Source: Bacillota bacterium
GTDB lineage: Bacteria > Bacillota > Sulfobacillia > UBA3575 > DUQP01
Direction of reading: 5' to 3'
Length of the DNA: 40,941 bases
Assembly (NCBI GenBank): GCA_012837735.1
Contig: DUQP01000054.1
Location: 1-40,941, forward strand
In this document: one piece after another, positions 1-8,075 of the stretch
How positions within the stretch are numbered: the stretch's first letter is position 1
Layout of the letters: each line of letters opens with the position of its first letter
The notes under the pieces: model-generated
What the model saw: only the letters and a program-made list of their open reading frames with translations
Database searches by the model: none
What the model was told of the DNA's origin: nothing
Made by a program: the position numbers and the translations under genes

Positions 1-67
1 CAAATCCTTTATGCTTGATTGAAATTGATGCAATTGCTGTAGTTGAAGAAAGAGAGGATTGCATGGA

Positions 68-202
68 ATGATGGATACTTCCAGATTGAAACGAAAAATT
101 AATCCAATGCCCAAGGATTTGGAGGAAAGGCTTCAAACAGCATATGCAGCAAATAGCTTATTATTGCATAATGGTAACATAATGCGATGTAAGGTTTGTT
201 GA
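68..202 (+). pseudogene. possible truncated YdeI/OmdA-like gene fragment
   Basis: This 44-codon ORF contains the segment SRLKRKINPMPKDLEERL. It resembles, from memory only, the start of the C-terminal part of the YdeI/OmpD-associated family, where an arginine/lysine-rich stretch is followed by a PMP-type motif and a helix. After about 20 residues the resemblance ends, and the ORF stops at 200-202, so it would be a remnant rather than a working gene. There is no convincing SD site. It lies just upstream of the AT-rich membrane-protein gene, in a region with other signs of decay. It could also be a chance ORF. Confidence 0.25.
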
Positions 203-211
203 GGTGATAAA

Positions 212-670
212 TTGAATAGTCTAAAGAAAGAATTATTATATTTAGCATTAGGTGAATTTGCAGCTCTATGTACATTTATATTTGTATATAGATCATTAAA
301 TATTGGAATGGCTAGTTTCATAGCATTTTCATATCTTATTCTTATATTATTACAAGGAAGTATTTATTGGTTTTATAGATATATATTGATAATAAAAAAA
401 GAAAGCTTTGGTCCTAAGGCTATAAAATTCCTTAGATTTCTAAGAAAGTTAAATATGATTTTATTAGTGGCGCTAAGTATGATAATACCTATCATTAAAA
501 GCAGCAATAAAGATTTGATTATTGCTATTGGGTTATTTTTATTCGGAATAATTGAATATATAAACTACTATTGGTATAGATTAAGCTACGGAAAATCAGG
601 ATTTAATATAAAAACACTATTAAATACAGGATTAAAAAAATCAAGTATAAATAAGATGATTTACAAATAA
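212..670 (+). CDS. hypothetical small integral membrane protein, AT-rich
   Basis: A 152-residue protein of unknown function that reads as a membrane protein. Hydrophobic segments are visible at about residues 10-28, 31-55, 82-98 and 103-120, with basic stretches between and after them. The start is a TTG at 212 behind an AGGTGA SD site 7 nt upstream. Base composition is much more AT-rich than the rest of the window (many ATA, TTA and AAA codons), unlike the GC-rich housekeeping genes from 1590 on. This points to recent acquisition from a low-GC donor. It resembles the small uncharacterised membrane proteins common in Clostridium and Bacillus accessory DNA, but I recognise no family. Its neighbours are pseudogene fragments, so no function can be inferred from context. 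Confidence 0.7.
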   Translation: MNSLKKELLYLALGEFAALCTFIFVYRSLNIGMASFIAFSYLILILLQGSIYWFYRYILIIKKESFGPKAIKFLRFLRKLNMILLVALSMIIPIIKSSNKDLIIAIGLFLFGIIEYINYYWYRLSYGKSGFNIKTLLNTGLKKSSINKMIYK

Positions 671-903
671 TGCCCAAAGGTTGGTTATAGATTATATAAT
701 GGGTACTTTATATGTTGATAATCAGCTATATAGAAACATCATGGAACAGTAGGAGAATTTCCTTGAAGATTTAAATTTATGCTAAAATGCGGTGGATATG
801 TTTCCGATAACAGATGGTTTTTGAAGAAATTGTCGAAAGTTCGTAGATATGTTTCCGCAAACAGATAGTTTTCAAAATAGTTCAAGACATCAATCTGAAC
901 CGC
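671..903. other. non-coding or degenerate stretch
   Basis: No intact gene is visible between the AT-rich membrane-protein gene and the kinase pseudogene. Composition shifts from AT-rich towards the host average. The second half (795-890) holds the 51-bp imperfect direct repeat listed separately and may be the decayed upstream part of the kinase gene: one frame gives short kinase-linker-like strings broken by a stop. Confidence 0.4.
795..890 (+). repeat. 51-bp imperfect direct repeat, two copies
   Basis: The core GATATGTTTCCG occurs at 795-806 and again at 846-857. Each copy is followed by a near-copy of AACAGATGGTTTT (AACAGATAGTTTT in the second). The period is 51 bp, a multiple of three, and one frame gives DMFPITDGF and DMFPQTDSF, with a stop after the first. 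Two copies do not make a CRISPR array. It is either a duplicated fragment of a decayed gene or a small transposition or slippage scar. Confidence 0.5.
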
Positions 904-1430
904 TCGAGCCAACCTGTGTGGGCACAGCGCCAGGAAATGGAGCAGGCCCGGCAGCGCGCGGAGTTTCTTGCTCACTTGCTCCACGAGCTGCGTACCCCCT
1001 TGACGAATATTTTTTCGCCCTGTAGAGGTTGGAAACGAAGGCCCCCGGATTCTTTCAGCTCATCCTGCAAAATCAGAATACCGTTCAGGTGTTGGAATAC
1101 ATAACCCTTTCTACGCAAGAATACATTGCCCAGTAAAGGGATTGCACTGACATTCGACACGGATGGGGAGGAGCGCATGTGGCCTGTGATGCGGACCAAT
1201 GTCCTCAATCCGCTGTCAAATGCAGGCAAACATACAGAACACGGGTGTAATCACCGTCGTGTGGAAGAATTTGCCATAGGATTCCATCGCCCAAAAAGTG
1301 CGGAACACAGGCCGTTGGTTGAGCCCCTGATGGAGATGCATGGTGGCTCGATTGCCGCTCAAAGGAGCTCGGTCCCGGAAGCGAGTTCGCAGTGTTTTTG
1401 CCTGTCTGGCGCCTGAAGAGGGGGAACCAC
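904..1430 (+). pseudogene. frameshifted sensor histidine kinase pseudogene
   Basis: Pieces of a histidine kinase lie in order but in different frames. Around 970-1012 one frame reads LLHELRTPLTNIF, the H-box with the phospho-accepting His. Immediately after, another frame reads a helix-like stretch starting RLETKAPGFFQLIL, fitting the second dimerisation helix, and ends at a stop near 1134. The N-box remnant LSNAGKHTEHG (about 1213-1245) is in a third register. The C-terminal G2-like remnant MEMHGGSIAA (about 1330-1360) is followed, after a shift, by GSEFAVFLPVW. At least three frameshifts and internal stops rule out a working protein. The order H-box, N-box, G-box is standard for HisKA/HATPase kinases. 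The type (sporulation or membrane kinase) cannot be told because the sensor part is missing. Confidence 0.8.
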
Positions 1431-1589
1431 AAAAGGCTAATGAGGTGGCCTGCTGTCGAGATGGGGTTGAGAGGATCGAAGTGGAGTTCTCAGATATGTA
1501 TTCCTTGTAACCGTCGGTTGTAATTACCGGTGCTGTCTGGTAAGATATGTGATAACAACTTGTGGAAACGAGCAGGAGGGAAATGACTG
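1431..1589 (+). promoter_or_regulatory. upstream region of asp23 with weak candidate promoter
   Basis: The region between the kinase pseudogene and asp23 has no gene. A candidate sigma-A promoter is TTGTAA (1519-1524), a 16-nt spacer and TAAGAT (1541-1546), about 45 bp before the GTG start. Each hexamer deviates from consensus. An AGGAGGG SD site lies at 1574-1580. Confidence 0.3.
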
Positions 1590-2006
1590 GTGGAAAAGCG
1601 CGACGCCAAAACCTTACCGTTGCATACGGAAGGTTCCGACGACGTCGGACATATAAAGATTGCGGATGAAGTGGTCAGCATAGTGGCTGGGATTGCCGCC
1701 ACTGAGGTGGAAGGGATCGCCGGCATGAGCGGCGGGATTGTCGGTGGGATCACCGAGATGCTCGGCAAGAAAAACCTTGCCAAAGGTGTCCGCGTTGAGG
1801 TGGGAGAGCGGGAGGCGGCGATCGATCTGTATGTGGTGGTAGAATACGGGGTGCGCATCCCCGATGTAGCGCAGAAGGTGCAAGAAGAGGTCAAAAAAGC
1901 GGTTGAGAGCATGACAGGCCTTGAAGTGGTAGAAGTGAATATCCACATCCAAGGGGTCAACCTGGGTGGAGAAGCCAGGGAGGAATTTGATTCGCGCGTC
2001 AAGTGA
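1590..2006 (+). CDS. Asp23/Gls24 family envelope stress response protein
   Basis: A 138-residue protein of the Asp23/Gls24 (DUF322) family, cytoplasmic proteins tethered at the membrane by AmaP and linked to cell-envelope and alkaline stress. Family marks are IKIADEVVSIVAGIAATEVEGIAG near residues 22-45 (shown in part: VVSIVAGIAATEVEGI), the glycine-rich stretch after it, and the C-terminal VEVNIHIQGV strand. A GTG start at 1590 is set by the AGGAGGG SD site 9 nt upstream; an ATG at 1583 is in the wrong frame. It is followed 15 bp later by amaP and then by the DUF2273 gene, the usual three-gene envelope-stress set. In several Firmicutes this set lies upstream of nusB, as here. Confidence 0.93.
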   Translation: MEKRDAKTLPLHTEGSDDVGHIKIADEVVSIVAGIAATEVEGIAGMSGGIVGGITEMLGKKNLAKGVRVEVGEREAAIDLYVVVEYGVRIPDVAQKVQEEVKKAVESMTGLEVVEVNIHIQGVNLGGEAREEFDSRVK

Positions 2007-2021
2007 TGGAGGGCCGGGAAG

Positions 2022-2564
2022 ATGTGGATTTTTGATCGCATTTTGTTGACCATTTACGCCGTAGCCGGGATGGTTTTATCCGGCGGGATTGTGCTGTGGG
2101 CGGCCGGCTGGGAACGCCCATTACAGTATCTGAACAGGGAGCTCACCTATAATCCCAACAGTCGCTGGCTATTGGGATTGCTGGGGTTCGTGTTTCTGTT
2201 GGGAAACTTCCGGTTTCTGACGGTGGCCTGGCAACGGCGGCGCGGCCGGAGGGCGGTCGTCCACCAGACTAAGCTAGGTGATGTGCGGATATCTCTAGCG
2301 GCAGTGGAGCACCTAATCAGTCGCGCTGCGCGTGGTGTGCCCGGGGTTCGTGAGGCTAAAACCCGCGTGGCGGCTGGGAATGAGGGTTTGCTGGTCGCAT
2401 TGCGCACGTCTGCCCTGCCGCAGGTCAGTATTCCGGAGACTTCCCAGCGCATTCAGGATGTCGTGCGCAGGCAGTTGCAGGATGTGGTTGGGATCCCCTT
2501 GGAACGGATCGAGATAGAGGTAGATGCGATTGCCGGCGAGGGGCGGCGCACCCGAGTGGAATAA
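2022..2564 (+). CDS. amaP: alkaline shock response membrane anchor protein AmaP
   Basis: A 180-residue protein with two N-terminal membrane segments (about residues 8-28 and 49-67) followed by a basic cytoplasmic patch (RRRGRR) and a soluble domain that is itself a degenerate Asp23-like fold (GDVRISLAAVEHLISRAARG). This layout is that of AmaP, which anchors Asp23 to the membrane. The ATG start at 2022 follows a GGGCCGGGAAG stretch. It lies between asp23 and the DUF2273 gene, so the three probably form one transcription unit ending at the terminator at 2874-2902. Confidence 0.9.
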   Translation: MWIFDRILLTIYAVAGMVLSGGIVLWAAGWERPLQYLNRELTYNPNSRWLLGLLGFVFLLGNFRFLTVAWQRRRGRRAVVHQTKLGDVRISLAAVEHLISRAARGVPGVREAKTRVAAGNEGLLVALRTSALPQVSIPETSQRIQDVVRRQLQDVVGIPLERIEIEVDAIAGEGRRTRVE

Positions 2565-2609
2565 GGACAACCCTTGCGAAGCCGATTTGCTGGGGAGGGG
2601 GCGAGTAGC

Positions 2610-2843
2610 GTGTGGGAAAAGCTGCTGCTAGAATTCATTAATAGCCACCGTGGGCGCCTGATGGGTGGGCTGTTGGGTTTGATATTGGCCTTGCTGGTCC
2701 TGCATTACGGGTTCCTGGCGGCGCTGTTTATCGCCGCGTGCGTAGCCGGCGGGTATTTAATTGGCCGGCGTTTGGACGAGGAAGATGAAGGTTTCTGGGA
2801 ACTGTTAGAGCGAAACCTGCTTTCCCGCCGCGATCAACTTTGA
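2610..2843 (+). CDS. DUF2273 family small membrane protein
   Basis: A small protein of 77 residues starting with VWEKLLLEF. It has a hydrophobic hairpin at about residues 17-52 containing glycine-rich turns, then a charged tail (RRLDEEDEGFWELL). DUF2273 proteins (B. subtilis YloU/YqhY-cluster associates) occur next to Asp23 and AmaP, and their exact job is unknown. An upstream in-frame start at 2574 exists, but GTG at 2610 sits 8 nt behind a GGGGAGGGGG SD run and gives the usual family length. It is the last gene before an intrinsic terminator. Confidence 0.85.
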   Translation: MWEKLLLEFINSHRGRLMGGLLGLILALLVLHYGFLAALFIAACVAGGYLIGRRLDEEDEGFWELLERNLLSRRDQL

Positions 2844-2873
2844 TGGACGCTAAGCAATGTTTGTCAGCTGTAG

Positions 2874-2902
2874 CCACTTCCGTTTAGGAAGTGGTTTCTT
2901 TA
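2874..2902 (+). terminator. intrinsic terminator after the asp23-amaP-DUF2273 unit
   Basis: A perfect 8-bp stem CCACTTCC (2874-2881) / GGAAGTGG (2887-2894) with a 5-nt loop is followed by TTTCTTTA. It separates the envelope-stress genes from nusB. Confidence 0.85.
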
Positions 2903-2953
2903 TCAGGCCTTAGGAAAAGTTAGGATGGAGATGCGATGAGGGAGGGATGCATC

Positions 2954-3430
2954 TTGAGGCATCGGGCCCGCGAGGTAGCCTTGCGCACATTGTTTCAGCT
3001 TGACCTCAGTAACGGAGATTTACAGGAGGCTTTCGCCGCCGCCCAGGAAGGGATCCCCTTGAATGAGGGGGGTGTCGAATTTGCGCGGCGCTTGGTGGAG
3101 GGGACTTTGGAAAATTTGCCGGGTTTCGATAAAAAAATCACTGGTTTAGTGCGGGCCTGGCGATTAGAGAGATTGGCCCGTGTAGACCACAATATTTTAC
3201 GCATGGCCTTTTTTGAAATTTATCACTGCCCTGATATCCCGATTGCCGTGACCATCAACGAAGCCGTCGAGCTGGCAAAAGAATACAACAGCGAAACGGC
3301 TGCCCGCTTCATTAACGGCATTTTAGGCAGTGTCGCCCGAGAACTGACCGGCACAGCTGAGGAAAGGAAACCAGCCGCGGAAAGCGAACTACAAGAAGAT
3401 CCAAAAGACGCACCCTACACACGGGAATGA
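2954..3430 (+). CDS. nusB: transcription antitermination factor NusB
   Basis: NusB, an all-helical RNA-binding protein that joins NusE (S10) at boxA for rRNA antitermination. The sequence begins RHRAREVALRTLFQ and ends with the family's INEAVELAKEYNS and ARFINGILGS signatures; the length, about 158 residues, is normal. An ATG at 2936 is in frame, but the GGGAGGG at 2940-2946 gives a 7-nt spacing to the TTG at 2954, which also matches where family members begin; either start is possible. The last ~25 residues are charged and variable. The stop overlaps an in-frame ATG of the next gene, so translation may be coupled. Confidence 0.95.
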   Translation: MRHRAREVALRTLFQLDLSNGDLQEAFAAAQEGIPLNEGGVEFARRLVEGTLENLPGFDKKITGLVRAWRLERLARVDHNILRMAFFEIYHCPDIPIAVTINEAVELAKEYNSETAARFINGILGSVARELTGTAEERKPAAESELQEDPKDAPYTRE

Positions 3431-3450
3431 AAGAGCGGAGGGGTTTGTTC

Positions 3451-5724
3451 GTGTATAAGATTGTTGCCAAACGTGTGTTGAACCCGATTACAAAGCTGTT
3501 TTTGATTGATGCGCCCATGGTAGCTAAACGGGCACAACCGGGGCAGTTCGTGATCGTGCGGACACATCCGGACGGTGAGCGAATCCCGCTCACTATTGCG
3601 GATTACGACCGGGAGCAGGGTACCGTCACGATCGTTTTTCAAGAGGTGGGCAAGACCACCCGCCTGCTAGGTTCATTCCAAGCGGGAGATGAATTGGAGG
3701 ACTTCGTTGGCCCCTTAGGCGTGCCAATGGAGCTGCCGGAGGCGGGACCGGTGTTGTGTGTGGCGGGCGGGGTGGGGGTGGCTCCCATTTATCCTAAAGC
3801 TCGTGCTCTTTACGAACGGGGGATCGAAGTAATCAGCGTGATCGGCGCCCGTAGTGCCGACTTATTGGTGTTCGAAGAAGAGATGCGCTCCGTTTCCAAA
3901 GAACCATACATTACCACTGATGACGGCTCGCGGGGCGAAAAGGGGCTTGTCACCGACGTGGTAAGACGATTGTTAGCAGCAGGGCATCCGTTTGCGGAAG
4001 CGATCGCGATTGGGCCTCCGGTGATGATGAAGGCCACCTGTGATGTGACAAGGGAATTTGGACTCAAGACCCTGGTTAGCCTTGATCCGATTATGGTGGA
4101 CGGGACGGGAATGTGTGGGGCCTGCCGGGTGACAATCGCCGGCGAGACAAAATTTTGCTGCGTGGATGGGCCAATTTTCAACGGACATGATGTGGACTGG
4201 GAGGAGCTGGCGAAACGCAAGACGATGTATCGGGATCAGGAGCAGATCAGCATTGCCCATCAATGCCGCTGTAGCACTCACGCCCATGCAGAACAGGTGG
4301 CTGCCCGGGAAGAAGGGGCAGCCCGAAACAGGGGTCGCGTGCCGATGCGCACCCAGGATGCGCAGCTAAGAAGGCGCAACTTCGGCGAAGTGGCGGTGGG
4401 ATATTCAGAAGAGGAAGCCCGGGAAGAAGCGGCCCGCTGTTTGAACTGCAAGAACCCGCTTTGCCGCCAGGGATGCCCGGTGGAGGTGCAAATACCGGAT
4501 TTTATCTGCCAAATAACCGCCGGGGATTATGCCGGAGCATACCAGACGATCTTGGAAACGAACAGCTTACCGGCTGTCTGTGGGCGGGTATGCCCGCAAG
4601 AATCCCAGTGTGAAGCGACCTGCATATTGGCTAAAAAAGGCCAACCAGTGGCGATCGGCCGCTTGGAACGGTTCGTGGCGGATTGGAGCCGGGCGCAAAC
4701 CGATTCGGTTACCGATTCCCCCCGGGACAAGGACAAAGGGCGTGTGGCGGTGATTGGCGCTGGCCCGGCCGGCCTGACATGCGCCGGGGACCTGGCCAGG
4801 AAAGGTTATGCGGTGACAATTTACGAGGCTTTACACGCGCCGGGCGGGGTATTGATTTATGGTATTCCGGAATTCCGGCTGCCGAAGGAGATTGTGCAAG
4901 CGGAGGTGGAGTATGTCCGCTCCCTGGGCGTGGAGGTCGTTCTCAATGCGGTAATCGGTCGTACCCTGACCCTGGATGATCTATGGGAGATGGGCTATGA
5001 TGCTATTTTCCTTGGTACGGGAGCCGGGCTGCCTCGCTTTATGGGCATTCCGGGAGAAAACTTGCTGGGCGTGTATTCCGCCAATGAATACTTGACACGC
5101 ATCAATTTAATGAAAGCCTACCGGTTTCCCGACAGCGACACCCCGATTCGTTCCGGGCGGCGTGTGGTGGTGGTTGGGGGTGGTAATGTGGCGATGGATT
5201 CCGTGCGCTGTGCGTTGCGCCTGGGAGCACAAGACGCTGTAATTGTCTATCGGCGTTCAGAAGCGGAGATGCCGGCCCGGTTGGAGGAAGTGGAGCATGC
5301 CAAGGAAGAGGGCGTGCAGTTCGAATTCTTGACAAATCCGACCGCCATTTTACCTGATGAGAACGGTTGGGTGCGCGGTATGGTCTGCCAGCGGATGAAA
5401 CTTGGTGAACCAGATGCGTCTGGTCGCCGTCGCCCGGTGCCTGTGCCGGATTCGGAGTTTGTAATTGAATGCGATACCGTCGTGATGGCGCTGGGGACAA
5501 AACCGAATCCGCTTTTGACCTCCCAGTTGGGCGGTCTGGAATTGACCAAATGGGGTGGAATCGTGGCCGATGAAGAAACCGGCGCCACCACTTTACCGGG
5601 GGTGTATGCGGGCGGGGATGCCGTGACGGGCGCCGCCACTGTGATTCAGGCTATGGGGGCCGGGAAAAAGGCTGCTAAGGCGATTCACGAGTTCATTGCC
5701 GGCAAGAGCCGAAGGGAGGAATAA
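3451..5724 (+). CDS. fused NfnA-NfnB-type bifurcating transhydrogenase (DHOD-B-like/GltD-like)
   Basis: About 757 residues joining two proteins that are usually separate. The N-terminal ~270 residues are NfnA/PyrK-like: an FAD-binding barrel, an NAD-binding domain (CVAGGVGVAPIYP) and a [2Fe-2S] motif with D217, C222, C225 and C237. This Asp-Cys-Cys-Cys spacing (+5, +8, +20) matches the unusual Asp-ligated cluster of Thermotoga NfnA. The remaining ~465 residues are NfnB/GltD-like: two Cys groups (CLNCKNPLCRQGC, then CGRVCPQESQCEATC), FAD site VIGAGPAGLTCA and NADPH site VVVGGGNVAMDS. Known NfnAB complexes couple NADH and reduced ferredoxin to NADP+ reduction. GTG at 3451 follows GGAGGGG at 7 nt; an ATG at 3427 is the alternative. 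The following folD uses NADP(H). The protein could instead act as a sulfide dehydrogenase (SudAB) or glutamate synthase small chain. Confidence 0.9.
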   Translation: MYKIVAKRVLNPITKLFLIDAPMVAKRAQPGQFVIVRTHPDGERIPLTIADYDREQGTVTIVFQEVGKTTRLLGSFQAGDELEDFVGPLGVPMELPEAGPVLCVAGGVGVAPIYPKARALYERGIEVISVIGARSADLLVFEEEMRSVSKEPYITTDDGSRGEKGLVTDVVRRLLAAGHPFAEAIAIGPPVMMKATCDVTREFGLKTLVSLDPIMVDGTGMCGACRVTIAGETKFCCVDGPIFNGHDVDWEELAKRKTMYRDQEQISIAHQCRCSTHAHAEQVAAREEGAARNRGRVPMRTQDAQLRRRNFGEVAVGYSEEEAREEAARCLNCKNPLCRQGCPVEVQIPDFICQITAGDYAGAYQTILETNSLPAVCGRVCPQESQCEATCILAKKGQPVAIGRLERFVADWSRAQTDSVTDSPRDKDKGRVAVIGAGPAGLTCAGDLARKGYAVTIYEALHAPGGVLIYGIPEFRLPKEIVQAEVEYVRSLGVEVVLNAVIGRTLTLDDLWEMGYDAIFLGTGAGLPRFMGIPGENLLGVYSANEYLTRINLMKAYRFPDSDTPIRSGRRVVVVGGGNVAMDSVRCALRLGAQDAVIVYRRSEAEMPARLEEVEHAKEEGVQFEFLTNPTAILPDENGWVRGMVCQRMKLGEPDASGRRRPVPVPDSEFVIECDTVVMALGTKPNPLLTSQLGGLELTKWGGIVADEETGATTLPGVYAGGDAVTGAATVIQAMGAGKKAAKAIHEFIAGKSRREE

Positions 5725-5726
5725 TG

Positions 5727-6575
5727 ATGGCGGCACGGATTATTGACGGAAAGGCGATTGCGGCCGAAATCCGGGCCGGGATCAAGGACAAAATCGCCCT
5801 TTTACGGGCCAACAATGGCCCAGTGCCGGGGTTGGCAGTGATTCTGGTCGGTGAGGATCCCGCTTCTCAAACATATGTCCGTAACAAAGAACGGGCCTGC
5901 CAGGCGGTTGGCATGCATTCTGAGGTATACCGGTTACCGCGGGACACGAACCAGGGAAAACTGTTGGAATTAATCGATGAACTAAATGGGCGCTCAGATA
6001 TCCACGGTATCCTGGTGCAGCTGCCGGTTCCGGAGCAAATCGAAACAGCGGCGATTATTAACGCCATCCGCCCGGAAAAAGATGTGGACGGGTTTCATCC
6101 TGTGAACGTAGGTCGGCTGATGGTGGGCGAACCGGCCATGATCCCCTGCACACCGCAGGGGATCATGGCCCTGCTTGACCACAGCGGGGTGGAATTGACA
6201 GGCAAGAAAGCTGTGGTGGTAGGGCGGAGCAATATCGTTGGCAAACCGGTGGCTTTACTGCTTTTGCAAAGACACGCCACCGTCACCATCTGCCATTCCC
6301 GCACCAAAGACCTGGCCGGGCATACTCGGCAGGCGGATGTACTGGTGGTGGCCACCGGCCGCCCGGGCACCATCACAGGTGAGATGGTGAAAGAGGGGGC
6401 CGTGGTGATCGATGTCGGGGTGAACCGGGTAGAAGGGGGCTTGGTGGGCGACGTCGCTTTCGATGAAGTGGCTAACAAAGCGGCCGCCATCACTCCTGTC
6501 CCGGGCGGGGTAGGGCCGATGACAATCACGATGCTGTTGCAAAACACATTGCAGGCAGCAACAGGAGTGTGGTGA
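5727..6575 (+). CDS. folD: methylenetetrahydrofolate dehydrogenase/cyclohydrolase FolD
   Basis: Bifunctional cytoplasmic enzyme that interconverts 5,10-methylene-, methenyl- and 10-formyl-tetrahydrofolate using NADP+. Visible family marks are YVRNKERAC with the catalytic Tyr and Lys, the PVPEQI segment, PCTPQGIMALL, the nucleotide-binding VVVGRSNIVGKP and the C-terminal PVPGGVGPMT. The length of about 282 residues is normal. Two ATGs lie in tandem (5724 and 5727); the AGGGAGGA SD site favours 5727. The first ATG overlaps the stop of the Nfn gene, so the two are probably translated together, which fits shared NADPH use in one-carbon metabolism. Confidence 0.97.
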   Translation: MAARIIDGKAIAAEIRAGIKDKIALLRANNGPVPGLAVILVGEDPASQTYVRNKERACQAVGMHSEVYRLPRDTNQGKLLELIDELNGRSDIHGILVQLPVPEQIETAAIINAIRPEKDVDGFHPVNVGRLMVGEPAMIPCTPQGIMALLDHSGVELTGKKAVVVGRSNIVGKPVALLLLQRHATVTICHSRTKDLAGHTRQADVLVVATGRPGTITGEMVKEGAVVIDVGVNRVEGGLVGDVAFDEVANKAAAITPVPGGVGPMTITMLLQNTLQAATGVW

Positions 6576-7807
6576 CACTGGATCTGATGCCAGGGATGGG
6601 CGGTGCCCGGGCGGTTTTGACAGTCAGTGAACTGACTGGCTATATCCAGGCTGTTTTGGAGTCGGATGACCTGCTGGCTGCTGTGCAGGTGCGCGGTGAG
6701 TTGTCTAATTTCAAGCACCACAGCAGCGGGCATATGTATTTCACGCTGAAAGACGGCGGAGCGACTTTACGCTGCGTTATGTTTCGGCGACACGCAGACC
6801 AGCTGCGCTTCCGCCCAGCGGACGGTATGCGGGTTTTGGCCACTGGCCGGGTGGGCGTTTACGTGCGTGACGGGCAATACCAGCTATATGCGGATTATTT
6901 ACAGGCAGACGGGACAGGGGAGCTCTATGCCGCTCTGGAACGTTTGAAAAAGCAGTTGCAAGCAGAAGGCTTGTTTGCTCCAGAACGAAAACGCCCTTTA
7001 CCTTATTTGCCGCGTGCCGTTGGGGTCGTGACTTCCGGCAGCGGCGCTGCCTGGCGTGATATCATCCACGTTGCCCAGAGGCGGCACCCGGGTGTCCCGC
7101 TGATTCTGGTGCCAGTGGCGGTGCAAGGTGTGAATGCTGCCCAGGAAATCAGCGCTGGGATCCGCCTCTTGCATCGAGCCCCGGTGCCAGTGGATGTAAT
7201 GATCGTTGGGCGCGGCGGTGGGTCTTTAGAGGAATTGTGGGCCTTTAACGAAGAACCGGTTGTGAGGGCAATTGCCGCCTCAGAAATACCGGTGATATCA
7301 GCAGTGGGGCACGAGACGGATTTCACATTGGCCGATTTGGCGGCGGACGTGCGGGCTGCCACGCCGTCAGCGGCTGCGGAGCTGGCCGTACCGGAATATG
7401 CCGTGGAAATGAGTCGATTGCAAGAGATGGCCGGCAGCATGCGGCGGGCCCTGGTAAAGTGGTGGGAAAGCAGGCGGGAGCGCTTGCACCGCCTGGGCAT
7501 GGAGCTGGTGGCCCAACGTTTGGTGCGGTGGTGGGAACAGGAGGGTCAATTCCTGGATCAGATGACCCGGCGCTTACAGGCAGCAATGCTGAACAAATGC
7601 GCTACCCTGCGGACGCAACAGGAAGCTCTGGCCGGTTGTTTGCAGGCTCTCAGTCCTTTGGCGGTTTTGGCGCGGGGCTACAGCCTGTCCCGTCGCTGGG
7701 ATGGGACGGTGATTCGGCGCGCGCAACAAGTGTCAATCGGGGAGCGGATCAAAATCATTCTTGGCCAGGGTGAACTGGCGTGTGTTGTCCAGGTGAAGGA
7801 GGAATGA
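6569..7807 (+). CDS. xseA: exodeoxyribonuclease VII large subunit
   Basis: The large, catalytic subunit of ExoVII, which degrades single-stranded DNA. An N-terminal OB-fold region (VRGELSNFKHHSSGHMYFTL) is followed by the conserved nuclease core with the GRGGGSLEELWAFN motif and GHETDFTLADLAAD, then a long coiled-coil part and the C-terminal LARGYSL segment. About 412 residues, as usual. The start is uncertain: GTG at 6569 or 6572, or ATG at 6587; all overlap or abut the end of folD. The small subunit gene follows directly. Confidence 0.96.
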   Translation: MVTLDLMPGMGGARAVLTVSELTGYIQAVLESDDLLAAVQVRGELSNFKHHSSGHMYFTLKDGGATLRCVMFRRHADQLRFRPADGMRVLATGRVGVYVRDGQYQLYADYLQADGTGELYAALERLKKQLQAEGLFAPERKRPLPYLPRAVGVVTSGSGAAWRDIIHVAQRRHPGVPLILVPVAVQGVNAAQEISAGIRLLHRAPVPVDVMIVGRGGGSLEELWAFNEEPVVRAIAASEIPVISAVGHETDFTLADLAADVRAATPSAAAELAVPEYAVEMSRLQEMAGSMRRALVKWWESRRERLHRLGMELVAQRLVRWWEQEGQFLDQMTRRLQAAMLNKCATLRTQQEALAGCLQALSPLAVLARGYSLSRRWDGTVIRRAQQVSIGERIKIILGQGELACVVQVKEE

Positions 7808-7811
7808 TCTG

Positions 7812-8072
7812 ATGAGCGATGAAAAAACGCGCCCTGAGGGCGAATTGACGTATGAAGAAGCGCTGGAACGCCTGGAACAGATCGTAGCCAGTCTGGAAGC
7901 AGGAGATGTGGCGCTGGAGGAAGCATTGCAAAAATTCGAAAGCGGCGTCAAGTTGGTGCGGCGCTGCACCGAGCTGCTCGACCAGGCAGAAAAACGCATT
8001 GCCTGCTTGATGGAAAAGGAAGACGGTTCTGTAGAGCTGGTACCGCTCCGCTTGACCGAGGAGGGAGCATAA
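7812..8072 (+). CDS. xseB: exodeoxyribonuclease VII small subunit
   Basis: An 86-residue, helical, acidic protein with the family pattern LTYEEALERLEQIVASLEAG and the second helix LEEALQKFESGVKLVRRCTE. It binds the coiled-coil of XseA to form the ExoVII holoenzyme. The ATG start at 7812 lies behind AAGGAGGA, 4 nt after the xseA stop. The ispA gene follows 3 nt after its stop. Confidence 0.95.
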   Translation: MSDEKTRPEGELTYEEALERLEQIVASLEAGDVALEEALQKFESGVKLVRRCTELLDQAEKRIACLMEKEDGSVELVPLRLTEEGA

Positions 8073-8075
8073 CAG

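Noticed and set aside
795-890. CRISPR-like array
   Set aside because: Only two imperfect copies exist, the intervening sequence is part of the same repeat unit, and no cas gene is present.
1490-2053. 187-codon ORF antisense to asp23
   Set aside because: A shadow of the real gene with no SD site and Ser/Thr/Pro-rich low-complexity translation.
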